Below are positions 16,393 to 26,700 of a DNA stretch of 36,005 nt, in pieces. This DNA is from Okeania sp. SIO2F4 (lineage in GTDB: Bacteria > Cyanobacteriota > Cyanobacteriia > Cyanobacteriales > Microcoleaceae), in the NCBI RefSeq assembly GCF_010672385.1, contig NZ_JAAHGT010000025.1, positions 1-36,005 on the forward strand, in the 5' to 3' direction. The position numbers were made by a program, and so were the translations under genes. The stretch's first letter is position 1; each line of letters opens with the position of its first letter. The notes beneath the pieces were generated by a model that ran no database searches, had not been told where the DNA came from, and was given only the letters and a program-made list of their open reading frames with translations.

Positions 16393-17703
16393 TTATTTTC
16401 CTGATATTTCTTGGTTCTGAATTTCTCTCGCTACCTTTTGCGCTTCACTAAAAACTCTTATTAAGTTTCCAGCCCAAATTTTTTGAATATCCTCTTCAGT
16501 ATATCCCCGTGCTACTAATTCTTTTGTAATATTTGGCATTTCTGAAACATCATTCATTCCTAAAACTCCACCACCACCATCTAAATCTGAACCAATACCA
16601 ACATGATTGATACCCATAACTTTTACCATATAATCTATATGGTCTACTACATCAGCAATAGTAGGTTGATTTTTAGGATATTTCTCATTAATTTGACGAT
16701 ATTTTTGTTTAAGTACTTCTGTTTTTGCTTGGCTTAGTTTTCCCTGTCTAAACGCAGTTATTTCTTTTTCAATTGTTTTCATTGCTTTTTTTCTTTCTGC
16801 TGTCTGGGGTAATTTTTTTATATAGGTATCAAAAATACAAACTTGTACAACCCCACCATTCTCTTTAACAGCTTTTAACATTTCATCACTCATATTTCGG
16901 GGATGATTTTCTAGAGACCTAGCACTAGAATGAGATGCGATGACTGGTGCTTTTGTTAACTTAATTACATCCCAAAATGTATCATCATGGACGTGAGAAA
17001 TATCGACCATGATACCCAAACGATTCATTTCTTTGACAACTTTTTCCCCCAGCACACTTAAACCATCCCATTCTTGTTTTTCATCAGTAGAAGAATCGCC
17101 GAGTTCGTTGTTTTTGAAATGGGTGATTGTTATATATCTAATACCTTGGTCGTAGAAAAATTTAACATTACTAATATCTTTACCAATTGGATAGCCATTT
17201 TCCATTCCCATAAATATTGCCATTTTTCCCATTTTATCCAGCCGTTCAGCATCCTCTGGATTTAAGGCAAGTTCAATTTTTTCTGAATTTGACTCAACCA
17301 TCTTTTTTGTTATTTCAATCATTTTGATTGCTTCAGCTTTTGCCCGATCGTGTCCTTGCTGGTTCCGCTCTTTTTGAACAGTAAATATTGCCATAAATAC
17401 GGCATCTAATCCACCTTCTTCCATCCGAACAATATCCCATTGACCACTGTCTAATTCTCCTGGTTGATGTCTGATATTGGGTTGAAAATCAGGATATCTA
17501 AATTGACGATAAGGCCAATCAATATGACCATCAATTGTTAAAACTTTTTCGTGTATTTCTTCAGGAGTTAATGCTTTTTGTTGCTGCTCTTGAGTTACTT
17601 TAGGAGATGGTGGTAATTTTTTATTCGAGAGAGTACATCCATTTACTATGAAAGAAAGTAAAACTATTGACAATGATAAGACTTGATTTTTTGATAAATT
17701 CAT
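16393..17703 (-). CDS. membrane dipeptidase, peptidase M19 family, lipoprotein
   Basis: 436 residues. The N-terminus is a lipoprotein signal (hydrophobic LSLSIVLLSFIVNGC, lipobox ending at Cys23), so the enzyme is probably anchored outside the cytoplasmic membrane. The rest is a full M19 (renal-dipeptidase-like) metallo-hydrolase that cleaves dipeptides, including D-residue-containing ones. Expected metal ligands are present: H60 and D62 in TIDGHIDWP, E168 in GMENG, H237 in VDISHVHD, H258 in IASHSSAR, plus the conserved GIGSDLDGGGG at 369-379. GAGGTG about nine bases upstream supports the ATG at 17703. There is a Lys/Gln-rich insert near residues 300-345. The role may be recycling of peptidoglycan or scavenged peptides. 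The AEC permease lies downstream on the same strand. Confidence 0.93.
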   Translation of the reverse strand: MNLSKNQVLSLSIVLLSFIVNGCTLSNKKLPPSPKVTQEQQQKALTPEEIHEKVLTIDGHIDWPYRQFRYPDFQPNIRHQPGELDSGQWDIVRMEEGGLDAVFMAIFTVQKERNQQGHDRAKAEAIKMIEITKKMVESNSEKIELALNPEDAERLDKMGKMAIFMGMENGYPIGKDISNVKFFYDQGIRYITITHFKNNELGDSSTDEKQEWDGLSVLGEKVVKEMNRLGIMVDISHVHDDTFWDVIKLTKAPVIASHSSARSLENHPRNMSDEMLKAVKENGGVVQVCIFDTYIKKLPQTAERKKAMKTIEKEITAFRQGKLSQAKTEVLKQKYRQINEKYPKNQPTIADVVDHIDYMVKVMGINHVGIGSDLDGGGGVLGMNDVSEMPNITKELVARGYTEEDIQKIWAGNLIRVFSEAQKVAREIQNQEISGK

Positions 17704-18177
17704 CTAGATTACACCTCAAAATTAGGATTGCAAAAATGTAGGGTTCAATAATTAAAAAAGCGGTTAGCAGTCAGCACTCAGCAAGATTATTTTTAATCAG
17801 TTATTAAGGGGATTTCAACCCCGACTCAACAATCCTGCGCAATAGTTGCAGGGGATTTTAATCAGAGCTGCTAAAAGCTGTTTCGCTACGCGACATGAAA
17901 AACGCAGTTACGACCCAGGAGGCTAGCTGAATGCTAAAAACTGATAGCTAGTTAATAATTACCTCTCCTTAAAACGGATAGGATTGACCAAAATAATTTT
18001 TTTTCTTTTTCATCCTTAAAACTTAAAAGGAGAGGATTTAGACTTTGATTATTCGGTAAACAAGTAATGACTAATACCAATTCTCACAAACTTTGCTATG
18101 CTTGAATTTTATATTGATAAATACTATTTATTAATGTAATTTGATTGTTTAGGCTCCCTATGTTATTTCTCTGGTTA

Positions 18178-18308
18178 TTTTGACCAAAAAATAGGGTCTC
18201 AAGCCTCCTCTTTTAAGGAGATGAAAAAAGTAAACTTCAGTTATCAGTACCTCCTACTTCAGTAGGAGGTACTGATAACTGATAACTGATAACTGATAAC
18301 TGAAATGA
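18178..18308 (+). repeat. composite repeat, copy 3, with 21-bp perfect hairpin
   Basis: Begins TTTTGACCAAAAAATAGG, then GGTCTCAAGCCTCC. Positions 18237-18257 and 18262-18282 are perfect inverted repeats (21 bp, loop TTCA) built on CAGTTATCAGTACCTCCTAC. It is followed by the heptamer CTGATAA repeated about four times. Compared with copy 2, the stem differs by a paired change (CCTCCTAC/GTAGGAGG against CCTCCGAC/GTCGGAGG). Confidence 0.75.
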
Positions 18309-20330
18309 CCACCTTCCAAGGGTAGCATTACTTTTGATAAATAGTATAAGTATTAGGAAGCAGAGAACTTATCTCTGATCAGACTTTCAGTAATCAGAAA
18401 TAGGGAATATCTGACTTAACAAATAGTTCTGATATTCTGACTATTTTAGGACTACTAAAAAAAATATACTCTCTTGATTTTATAACAATTCTCTATAGAA
18501 CCCATTTAGTATCTTTCTCAGCGACCCGCGTTTTTTTCCAGGAGTCAGGAGTCAGAAAATGGAGAGAAAGAATATGGGAAAAAGGTTGAAAAATACTCCC
18601 CACCTTCCTATCTCTTTTTAAATAGATCTCAAATGGCTTCTATATAGCAATTCCCATATTGCTTATATACAAAAAAATTCTAAGTTTTAGGGAATAGCGG
18701 TGCGACCCCGCGTTGGTGACAGACGCAAGGGAACGCGCACCAAGAGAGGAGACAGGGAATCGGGAATCGGGAATAAAAATACAAGCGTACCTCATGCTTA
18801 CCGAGAAACTCTATAAAGTCCAACTTAATCTTTAAAAGAAGTAATACCAAATCTAATTCATGTTAGTTATATATCTGAAAAAAAGTGGTATCTGTTATAC
18901 CAACTTTAAAAAGTCATACTATATTTTATAACTGGGAAAAATAACAATTAACAAAACTAAAGTTAGTGAAGATCAAGGATTTACTCCAGCAAATAATATT
19001 TATAAATGGAAAATATAAATATAGCAAAGTTTTTGGTAATTGGTATGAGAGGCTGGGGAAAAATCCTAAAATATATAGTAGTTTTTATTCTAAAGTAAAA
19101 TGATTTGTGGTTGTACATTATAATGCTCGTGCATTGTCATTATTTTCGTTATGAAGTACAGCAGTGGGAGCATCTTGCTCCCGTGCCAGGTATTCCTTTT
19201 TCCCGAATACCATTACTATGCAGGACTACCAAATAATTTATAAATGATATAAGAACAAAGAATCAAAATAATTCAGTTGGGTTCAAATCTCTAACTGAAT
19301 GAAAGGTAAGCATTCAGCCGTCAGCTATAAGCTATCAGCTCTTACTTTTAGTTTGACTAATAAAAGCTTTATTATTCAGAATTAAATTTTACTACAGAAG
19401 TCAGTTTTCAAGTCGATATTCATTTAAACCTTCTCTTTAAGGTTGAGGTTTTATTGCTGAAAGCTGAAAGCTAATAGCTGAATTCTTACAATGAAAGTCA
19501 GTTTAATTTGTGGGAATTTCAAATCTTGCTCCCCATAAAACTCCTTAAGGAAGAGGCACTTTTACTCTAAAAAGTTAGTCAAAATTTTTTCCTTTTCCCC
19601 CTTCCTTATAGTTAAATAAAAAAGTAAGCATTTCCTGCGGAATTCTGGGCAAACAGCTTTCAGTTATTAGACATTAGCTGATTGCCAAATAAATATGAAT
19701 CAATATTGAGAGACTGAGGGATAATTAAAAATATTAGTAAAAGCAGATTAGTTTAACCTAATCTATTTACCGAAAAAATTCTACCTTTTTTAAGGAAAAA
19801 GAAAAATTTTCAAGAATTATATGGCTAACACCTATTAATCTTTCATTTTTATTACTCATTGCTAATAGCGGTCAGCTTTTAGCTATTTCATAAATAATGA
19901 ATATACACTTTCGCTCTTCAAAGTCAGTTTTTTCTAATATTTTTAATTTTCCTCAAATATATTAATACTAATTCCTACTTATCAGGCAATAAATTAATAG
20001 CTAATAGCTGATAGCTCACCTCTAATGTAAGCAGTCAGGCGAGAGATTAAGAAAATTATCAAAATATTTACTATCTAGAGTTAGAGAGACGTTTCAAAAT
20101 ATTCATCGACTATTCTGAATCTAAGCATCCTATTCTTAAACAGAGCTGTTAATTATAAATCTTCTGTTAGTATAATTTTCTCAAGTTTTATCTTTTCAGC
20201 TTTATAATAATAGCTAGATTAAGATATTTTCTTGAACTGCCAGAATCGAGGTAGTGCTTGAAAAACTTTATCTTGATGAATTTACCGAAAAATAAAGGTA
20301 TAAAGCCTCTCATTCGCCGTGGAGAAAAAA

Positions 20331-20453
20331 GCGGTCGGCAAGCGGAGCATTCCGTCAGGATGGGATGCCGAGGTCTCCTCGCTTGCCTCCAATCGACCAA
20401 GACAGCGGTCGGCAAGCGGAGCATTCCGTCAGGATGGGATGGCGAGGTCTCCG
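20331..20453. repeat. 74-bp-spaced GC-rich direct repeat
   Basis: GCGGTCGGCAAGCGGAGCAT and the following 29 bases (20331-20379) recur at 20405-20453 with one mismatch. The block is far more GC-rich than its surroundings and creates several overlapping false open frames on both strands. Related GC-rich words follow to 20512 (GGGACGCTACGCGAAC, GAAGCTTTGCGAAGC). Confidence 0.75.
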
Positions 20454-20699
20454 TTCCCTCCGGGACGCTACGCGAACTTCGAAGCTTTGCGAAGCACAAA
20501 CGCTTGCCTCCAATCTCCCAAGAGAGAAGAAATAATATTTCCTTATATTCAATTCCCGTACGGTTTTAACCAGAGGTAATTATCAATTATCCATTATCAA
20601 TTATCAATTAATGAAATACTTACTTGAAAGACAAAGAGGAAAAATAGACAAACGAGAAAATTTAATGGTTTATTCCTCAATTTGAAATTTTCACAGCAG

Positions 20700-20850
20700 T
20701 ATAGCAATCCTATTTTATTTGTGTATAAAAATCTTACTGCTTTTAGGGAAGAGGGAAGAGGGAACAGGGAACACTTAACTGGGAACAGGCGGGAATTTCA
20801 GTTTTTTTATCTACTTTTTGATTACCCGCAATCTATTTAGGATTGCTATA
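20700..20850. mobile_element. MITE with TATAGCAATCCTA ends, 151 bp
   Basis: TATAGCAATCCTA (20700-20712) and TAGGATTGCTATA (20838-20850) are perfect 13-bp inverted ends. The interior contains GGGAAGAGGGAAGAGGGAACAGGG-type heptad-like words. It lies 32 bases before the AI-2E-family gene and so may supply or disturb its promoter. No coding capacity. Confidence 0.75.
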
Positions 20851-20882
20851 GTAACTCCGACAACTCCAAAACAACAAAAAAT

Positions 20883-21917
20883 ATGAATTTTGGTAAATGG
20901 TTAGGCTTTTTTAGTTTCCTAATTTCCCTATATATCCTTTGGGAAATTCAACGACTTGTACTATTAATATTTGCTGCAATAGTTTTAGCAACTGCCTTAA
21001 ATAGATTAGTACAGAAATTTTCTAGATGGGGAATTAAAAGAAACTTAGCTGTAATTGCTACTTTAAGTTTAGCCACATTAATTATGCTCCTATTTTTGTT
21101 GCTAGTTGTACCACCTTTTATTACCCAGTTTCAAAAATTAGTTGCCTTGATACCTGATGTATTTACAGAAGTTCGCTCTCAACTTGTGCAGTTATATCGA
21201 CAAAGACCCGATTTATTTCCAGCACCACCTACTGCCACTGATATGTTAGTACAAACACAAACATTCGGTACTCAGTTATTTAGCAACTTTTTTAAGATTT
21301 TTTCTAATACTTTTATAGTATTCTTGCAGGTACTTTTCGTATTTGTATTAACAATAATGTTTTTAGTTAATGCTCAAGCTTATCGAAAAGTAGGATTACT
21401 TTTATTTCCTTCTTTTTATCGGCGACGTGCAGATGAAATTCTATCAAAGTGTGAAGTAGCTTTAGGCAATTGGTTTGGTGGAATAGTAATTAACTCTCTT
21501 TTTGTGGCGACCTGTAGTGGTATTGGTTTATTACTATTACAAATTGATTTAGTTCTGACTCATGCTTTGCTGGCAGGTTTACTCAATTTTATTCCTAATA
21601 TTGGTCCGACTATGAGTGTAGTTTTTCCCATAATGATTGCTCTTTTAGATGCTCCTTGGAAAATAGCTGCGGTAGGAATTTTATATATTATTATTCAGAA
21701 TCTTGAAAGTTACTGGTTAAGTCCAACTGTTATGGCAAAACAAGTCTCACTTTTACCTGCTGTTACTCTAGCATCTCAAATTTTCTTCACTACTTTTTTT
21801 GGCATTTTAGGTTTGATTTTAGCTTTGCCTTTAACAGTAGTAACTAAAACTTGGATTGAGGAAACTTTATTCAAAGATATCTTAGATCCCTGGCAACAAA
21901 AATCCTCTATTCTGTGA
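20883..21917 (+). CDS. AI-2E family transporter (PerM/YdiK type)
   Basis: 344 residues, an integral membrane protein of the AI-2E/UPF0118 permease family (TC 2.A.86). N-terminal helices (LGFFSFLISLYILWEIQRLV, then LVLLIFAAIVLATALNRLV-type segment), the amphipathic middle with VPPFITQFQKLVALIPDVF, and the diagnostic C-terminal core are all present: LLNFIPNIGPTMSVVFP (about residues 237-253), then YWLSPTVMAKQVSLLPAVTL (about 280-299) and GILGLILALPLTVV. Members have been linked to autoinducer-2 export or sodium/proton exchange; the substrate here is unknown. The ATG at 20883 follows AACAACAAAAAAT with no clear Shine-Dalgarno. Single-gene unit close to a MITE. Confidence 0.92.
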   Translation: MNFGKWLGFFSFLISLYILWEIQRLVLLIFAAIVLATALNRLVQKFSRWGIKRNLAVIATLSLATLIMLLFLLLVVPPFITQFQKLVALIPDVFTEVRSQLVQLYRQRPDLFPAPPTATDMLVQTQTFGTQLFSNFFKIFSNTFIVFLQVLFVFVLTIMFLVNAQAYRKVGLLLFPSFYRRRADEILSKCEVALGNWFGGIVINSLFVATCSGIGLLLLQIDLVLTHALLAGLLNFIPNIGPTMSVVFPIMIALLDAPWKIAAVGILYIIIQNLESYWLSPTVMAKQVSLLPAVTLASQIFFTTFFGILGLILALPLTVVTKTWIEETLFKDILDPWQQKSSIL

Positions 21918-22300
21918 AATAATTGCCACAGTTGATAGTTTATAATTAATATTTGGCAGCTTTATAGATATATATATAGCATTTCTCAAGCTAGTGAGGT
22001 ACACTTCACTTGTATCTTTAATTCCCCGTTTATTCTTGGCTAAAACCTAAAATTTTGTATCTCAGCAATATGGAAATTGCTGTAGCAATCCTGTTTCAAT
22101 TGTGATATTTTGGTAGTAGTTAGGTAGGGTAGCCGACAGATTGGCGACATGCAGAATTCAGAATTCATAATTTTAAAGATTTTTCTTTATTATTAACTGT
22201 TATAAAAATTTTCAAAACCAATTTAGGATTTCTATATGCTCCAAAAAGTAATCAAAATTTTTGACAATTAATAACTGATAACTAGTAACTGAAATGACTT
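21918..22300. other. spacer containing two MITE-like units
   Basis: 21969-22086 begins TATATAGCATTTCTCA and ends GGAAATTGCTGTA, a member of the second TATAGCA-type family. 22081-22236 begins TGTAGCAATCCTG and ends TAGGATTTCTATA, a degenerate copy of the family at 20700-20850; the two overlap by a few bases. ACTGATAACTAGTAACTGAAATGAC (22275-22298) is a fragment of the composite repeat. No gene. Confidence 0.5.
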
Positions 22301-22555
22301 TTATTCATCTTCTGGCGTCAGAGACCTCACAGTTTCTTGAATTGACCCAATAGCAAATCCCAAAATTGCACCTACTGTTGCATAAGTACGAGGTGCTTTT
22401 GCACTACTATACCCTTTATCTATTTTAGTCAAATTACAACATTGATAACGATTTTTACTCATCTCAGCCGCAGCTAATCCAATTACTGAACCCATCAAAG
22501 CCATCATTACTCCAGAAAATATAACTTGTTTCAGATTAAGTTTTTTTTCCTCCAT
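22301..22555 (-). CDS. small two-helix membrane protein, unknown function
   Basis: 84 residues from ATG at 22555 (two more if the TTG at 22561 is used; GGAGG lies 10 bases before the ATG but only 4 before the TTG, so the ATG is preferred). Two glycine-containing hydrophobic segments, VIFSGVMMALMGSVIGLAAAE and YATVGAILGFAIGSI, flank a short polar loop with a CC pair (RYQCCNLTK). The tail is acidic. This resembles small Gly-zipper membrane proteins, but I do not recognise a named family. It stands alone on the minus strand, facing the AI-2E gene tail to tail. Confidence 0.7.
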   Translation of the reverse strand: MEEKKLNLKQVIFSGVMMALMGSVIGLAAAEMSKNRYQCCNLTKIDKGYSSAKAPRTYATVGAILGFAIGSIQETVRSLTPEDE

Positions 22556-22561
22556 TATCAA

Positions 22562-24231
22562 GTAACCTCCAAAATTATATTAAGTACCTATGCAAAATTA
22601 ATTTAACATTTTTCAGAGAGTAGGGAGCAGGGAGTAGGGAATAGGGAATAGGGAATAGGGAATAGGGGAAAAATATACTTGTATACTTTATAAGTAGATC
22701 AAAAATAATATCAATTCTCAAAAGTCTTCCTATACTTAGAACCTCCCTAAAATAACGTTCCTTCATAACCGAAGTTACCAAATATTGAGTATTTACTCCA
22801 ACAAATAATATTGATAAATATAAAATCCAAATCTAGGAAAATTTATGGTAATTAGTATAATTTGCTCTATCTACTTATGTTCCAGTTTTTCCTCTCAATA
22901 ATCATTTTCTATTTAATTTGACCTACCTACTTAATATCGTATTTCCAGATGAGTTGTATAGTGCTACGTACAAGGCAAAAGTCAAAAATAGTCTATGACT
23001 GAGGCGTGATAATTTAGAAATGTCCGCGCCCTTTGCTTAGACTGCTATAAAATAATTATTGATTGTCATTTTTGCTTCTGCCAAAAACTCTCTTATTTTC
23101 TATTCTCTCAAATATATAATTCTTTATTCACATCTAAAATGTAAATCCGATATAGCAATTCCCATACTGTTAAGGTACAAAATTCTAGGTTTTAGCGAAC
23201 AGGAAATAGAGAATAGAAAATAAATAAGTATATGTATAACTCATTAGATTAGCCTGAGAAATGCTGTAATATATAATGAGTATCTATGAAAAATAATCAG
23301 TGAATTTTGACTCGGAAGTAATACCCAACAACCTACTAGAAAATCAAAATATTAAGAGACTTAATGTATCAGTACATCTAAAAAAAGAAATAGGCAGTAG
23401 GGAGTAAGGATTACGGATTAGGAAGTAGGGAGTAGACAAGAATATATAACTATTAGCCACTAAAAAATAGTTGGGAAATCTCGATCAAAATATAGCTTGT
23501 TTTCTCTAGGAGTTTAGTTGCCAAACCCCTACCTTTACTATTAGCCATAAATGAAATGTAAATAAATTTATCCCATCGGTTTAAGTATTAATATTTTGTT
23601 TGTAAGCATTCAGTTAGCTCTCATTCAGCATTCAGCTTTTAAAAAGACAGGACTTTACTTCGGTTAGCGGTCATGTGACCTTTTTATTCATAACATTGAA
23701 TTTTCCTAAGGCGACTAATTCCTCCATAGAGTGTGATAATAAGTCAATAACTCATAGCTGAAGAGCGTAGTTCCGACCCAGGAGGCTAGCTGACGGCTGA
23801 ATGCTTACTTTTGTTTTGTGAACAAACACTCTCTAGCTCAATAGTTTTCCTAGGCTTTTTCTCCCTCCTGAAGTACACAAGTTTTTGATTTTAGATAATC
23901 AGGAATAGGGGATAGAGATATAGAAAAAAATCCTCTACTTCATTCATAAGACAACCACTGTATACAGATAATTTGGCTTTGCTGAATGACGCCATGATAT
24001 AGATTCTAATTACTTAGGGGTAAGGAGTCATAAGTCAGGAGTATTTTTCTGGAAATTTATTATAAACCAAATATAATTTTACTATCAGATTAATGACTCT
24101 TAATTTACCTGAACTACTCACTTCATAGTTCAAATCAGCAATGGCAATAATTTTCCCTGCCTACTTCTATCTTTCTTCTAGCATAGTTTTGAATATTTTT
24201 ACTTGTTAACAGTAAAAAAATTCATAAAAAT
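22562..24231. other. gene-free spacer, repeat-rich
   Basis: Contents: GGGAATA/GGGAGTA heptamers at 22621-22668; a block at 22778-22852 related to 18970-19045; TATAGCAATTCCCATACTG to GAAATGCTGTAATATA (23152-23275), another MITE-like unit; GGGAGTAGG words at 23397-23432; CCAGGAGGCTAGCTGA at 23778, shared with 17917; and a CACAAGTTTTTGATTT block at 23876 shared with 32637. No gene. Confidence 0.55.
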
Positions 24232-24843
24232 TCAATCAATGTTACAGGTATTCAACCGAGCTAAAAAGTAGACTGCTGACTTAGCTCCATAAGGAGAACT
24301 CCACCAAGCGACAGGAAAAGCACCCCTTGGTGCTTCTAGACTAAAATTAAGCTTTTGATAAGGTATCTGTTTACCATTTAACCGCAATCCAAGTTCTTCA
24401 GTAGTTTTGTCCAAAACTTTCATATCAATTTGAGAAATATCAAAAGTTCCACCCATACTTTCGTAAACTTTTTTTTGTATGCTGAAACCAAAACGTCCAT
24501 TACTATATTTAATCCAAAGTTGATCGATTAAACTAATTACACTACATGGAAATTTTATGACATCATCAGGAATCAGGTTTTCCTTATCCGTTTTACCAGA
24601 TATTTCTAACATAACTCTTGCAGTTTCTTGGTCTGCTTCTTTCCATTTACCTGCTGCTAGTAAATCTCTCAATTTTCCATAAAGGTAAATATCAGAAATT
24701 AACATTACTGCTCGATCTAATTTTTTTTCTAGTTCCGCCACTCTTTCTGATAATTCTAACTCCCTGGAATTCTGTTGTACTGATACAGACTCATCAGTGG
24801 AAGTAGATGTTATTACCTCTTTTTTTTCTGGTTCGTTAGACAT
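24232..24843 (-). CDS. GUN4-domain protein
   Basis: 203 residues. A Ser/Thr/Glu-rich disordered start (1-26), a short coiled coil (RELELSERVAELEKKLDRAV, about 27-46), then a GUN4 domain from about residue 52. Conserved family landmarks are YGKLRDLLAAGKWKEADQET, FPCSVISLIDQLWIKYSNGR, FGFSIQKKVYES and, near the end, the LNFSLEAPRGAFP segment. GUN4 domains bind porphyrins (protoporphyrin IX and Mg-protoporphyrin) and the canonical protein activates Mg-chelatase. Here the N-terminal half is not the canonical helical bundle, so this is more likely one of the several GUN4-like paralogues of filamentous cyanobacteria than the chlorophyll-pathway protein itself. It has no heme or chlorophyll neighbours. 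Single gene. Confidence 0.88.
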   Translation of the reverse strand: MSNEPEKKEVITSTSTDESVSVQQNSRELELSERVAELEKKLDRAVMLISDIYLYGKLRDLLAAGKWKEADQETARVMLEISGKTDKENLIPDDVIKFPCSVISLIDQLWIKYSNGRFGFSIQKKVYESMGGTFDISQIDMKVLDKTTEELGLRLNGKQIPYQKLNFSLEAPRGAFPVAWWSSPYGAKSAVYFLARLNTCNID

Positions 24844-25556
24844 AATTACTCCGAAATTTTTATCAAAAATAACTAATCTTTCTGAGCAAGTTTTGAATAA
24901 TAAAGGATTCAGGAATCAAAATCAATAATTCTGATTAGGAATTATTTAGTAGGAGCGGTTCAATAAAATTGTTTAAGACGCCTAGCAACCATTAAGATTT
25001 TGTGGTTAATTTAAGGGTAGATTTGAATTTGCCACTAATTACAGCAGTTTTGGAATTTATGAAGTACAAAGCTTAGAACTTTAGGGAATAGAGAATACCA
25101 AGCGCGATAAATGTTTACTACAAATATTTGGACTGTTTTTCGTAGTCAATAGTCAGTAGTCAGTAGTTATCTAGATTGAGTGTCTTATTATTATTTTTTA
25201 CCCTGAAACAATTCTCTTAGGGAATAGCAGAAAATAAATTATCCCAATTTTTCTACTAATCGCGTTAACTGGTTACTCCCTACTCCCTTACTTTTTCAAT
25301 TTCTTCCCTCCGACCTCCGATCTCCGACCTCCGACCTCCGACCATAGCTAATGGGATAATTTTTTATTTGGAAGTCCCTTAGAGTAAATATACATCTGAC
25401 TTCGATCATTTTAATTGACTAAATTATTCGTAACATTCTTTTTTCAGCCATGGTAGAATAGGGAATAAAAATTACTATTAAACTGTACCTCACCATCCTC
25501 GCAAACTGCTATAAATCTTTCTTCTGACTCCTAACTTATGACTTCTTATACCTGCT
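24844..25556. other. gene-free spacer with heptamer repeat
   Basis: 25307-25342 carries five head-to-tail copies of the heptamer CCTCCGA (one imperfect). 25093-25125 (ACCAAGCGCGATAAATGTTT) matches 8770-8800. 25082-25130 also has GGGAATAGAGAATA words. No gene seen. Confidence 0.65.
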
Positions 25557-26489
25557 TCAAAACTGATTATGATTAATAATTGATTTACTAATCGTTTCAC
25601 TAACAACCTGATTACCTTCAGGACTTAGATGGATATGGTCTCTATACAAATTAGCAGGTTCTGACACAGATTTAAAAATAGGTAATAAATCTAGATATAT
25701 AATATTTTCAGTTAAGGTAAAATTATCTAAACGTTCACGAGTTTTAATTTCATAATCACGAGGTCCTGGTTCGCCTACTTCCCGAAGTAAAGGAGTCATT
25801 GCTAAAATAAATTTAGCATTGTTTTGATTCACAATTTCCTGGATTTTTTTAATCGCTTCTAAATTAAAACCAACCCTATCTCCTCCTTCTTCAATTTCTG
25901 GAACTTTTGGTGCTGGTAATAAATAACGACTTATTGCTTCAGCTATTGCAAAAGGAGGTTTTTTGTCTGGATAATTCCGATCGACTCCTACCACTAATGA
26001 ACTAGGTGCTTTAGCAAATAAATCATCAGTATTAATCAGTAATACTATAGTTTGAGAATCAAATAAACCGAACTTTTCTAAATAAGCAAGTTCATTTCTA
26101 GGTCCCCAAGAATTAGCTGAAGCATTAAGAATTTCAACAGTTTTATCTTTACCTAATTTTTCATTTAATTGCTTCTCTATAATTGCAGAAATTGTCTCAT
26201 CTTGATCTGTCCACCAATTACCATTAGCCACAGAGTCTCCTACTAAAAATATTCTCAATGTAGTATTTTCTCTTGACTCTTCTATCGGCTCAGAACGCAT
26301 AGAATACTGATTAATTTTTATCCGGTTTCCAAAGCGACTCACCTGTTGATTTGGTGTCAAAAGATAACCAATTTTACTATCTGCATTATAAGTGAGAGGA
26401 TTACCAAAACCAACCACCAGGCGGAGTCCTATTTCTAATATCCCCAATAAACCAATTATAATTGCTGAAACTATGAATAGAGCTTTCAC
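25557..26489 (-). CDS. membrane-anchored SGNH/GDSL hydrolase-like protein
   Basis: 310 residues with one N-terminal membrane helix (residues 3-28) and an outside SGNH-fold domain. The catalytic blocks are visible: FLVGDSVANG with Ser86 (block I), ILNASANSWGPRNEL (block II, Gly/Asn region), LLINTDDL (block III), and DHIHLSPEGN with Asp284 and His287 (block V). The family includes esterases, lipases and carbohydrate acetyl-esterases, often acting on cell-surface polysaccharides; the substrate here cannot be told. The ATG at 26489 has no strong Shine-Dalgarno. No operon partners; the upstream side is the 207-bp tandem array. Confidence 0.82.
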   Translation of the reverse strand: MKALFIVSAIIIGLLGILEIGLRLVVGFGNPLTYNADSKIGYLLTPNQQVSRFGNRIKINQYSMRSEPIEESRENTTLRIFLVGDSVANGNWWTDQDETISAIIEKQLNEKLGKDKTVEILNASANSWGPRNELAYLEKFGLFDSQTIVLLINTDDLFAKAPSSLVVGVDRNYPDKKPPFAIAEAISRYLLPAPKVPEIEEGGDRVGFNLEAIKKIQEIVNQNNAKFILAMTPLLREVGEPGPRDYEIKTRERLDNFTLTENIIYLDLLPIFKSVSEPANLYRDHIHLSPEGNQVVSETISKSIINHNQF

Positions 26490-26700
26490 TAATCTAAAAT
26501 TCCTAATAAATTATGCCAATTATTAATTTTACTTTCAATGATTTAGTTTGAAATTTTAGAGTTATCAATATTTTTTGCCAAACCTTGATTATTTTATACT
26601 AATCCTGAATAGATTTTCCTAAATTAAATAATAACTCAATTTCAATCAAAACTATTTCAATTATAGCTGCTAAGAACTTATTACCATTCTATGTAACTTC

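Larger units (their letters stand above)
17704..20699. other. 3-kb gene-free, repeat-rich spacer
   Basis: I find no gene. Contents: the composite repeat at 18178-18308; a GC-rich island at 18703-18750 (GGTGCGACCCCGCG... to GCGCACCAAGAGAGG); a TATAGCAATTCCCATATTG block at 18650 that recurs at 23152; GGGAGCATCTTGCTCCC (19168) and GGTATTC/GAATACC (19188-19210) hairpins; an ATTCAGTT/AACTGAAT pair around 19270-19300; many TAGCTGATAGCT-like words (19320-20010); and the 74-bp tandem repeat at 20331. Block 18970-19045 resembles 22778-22852. Confidence 0.6.

Noticed and set aside
19270-19300. tRNA-like TPsiC loop (GGGTTCAAATCTC)
   Set aside because: The flanking bases do not form a T-arm stem and no acceptor, D or anticodon arms can be built; it is part of an ATTCAGTT/AACTGAAT inverted repeat.
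20188-20579. Several overlapping 65-103-codon frames on both strands
   Set aside because: They are produced by the GC-rich 74-bp-spaced repeat; the same motif is open in several frames, which is typical of repeats and not of genes.
23960-24000. GCTTTGCTGAATGACGCC as a third copy of the GGCGTTG MITE
   Set aside because: Resembles one end only, the terminal GGCGTTG is not intact, and no partner end or target duplication is found.
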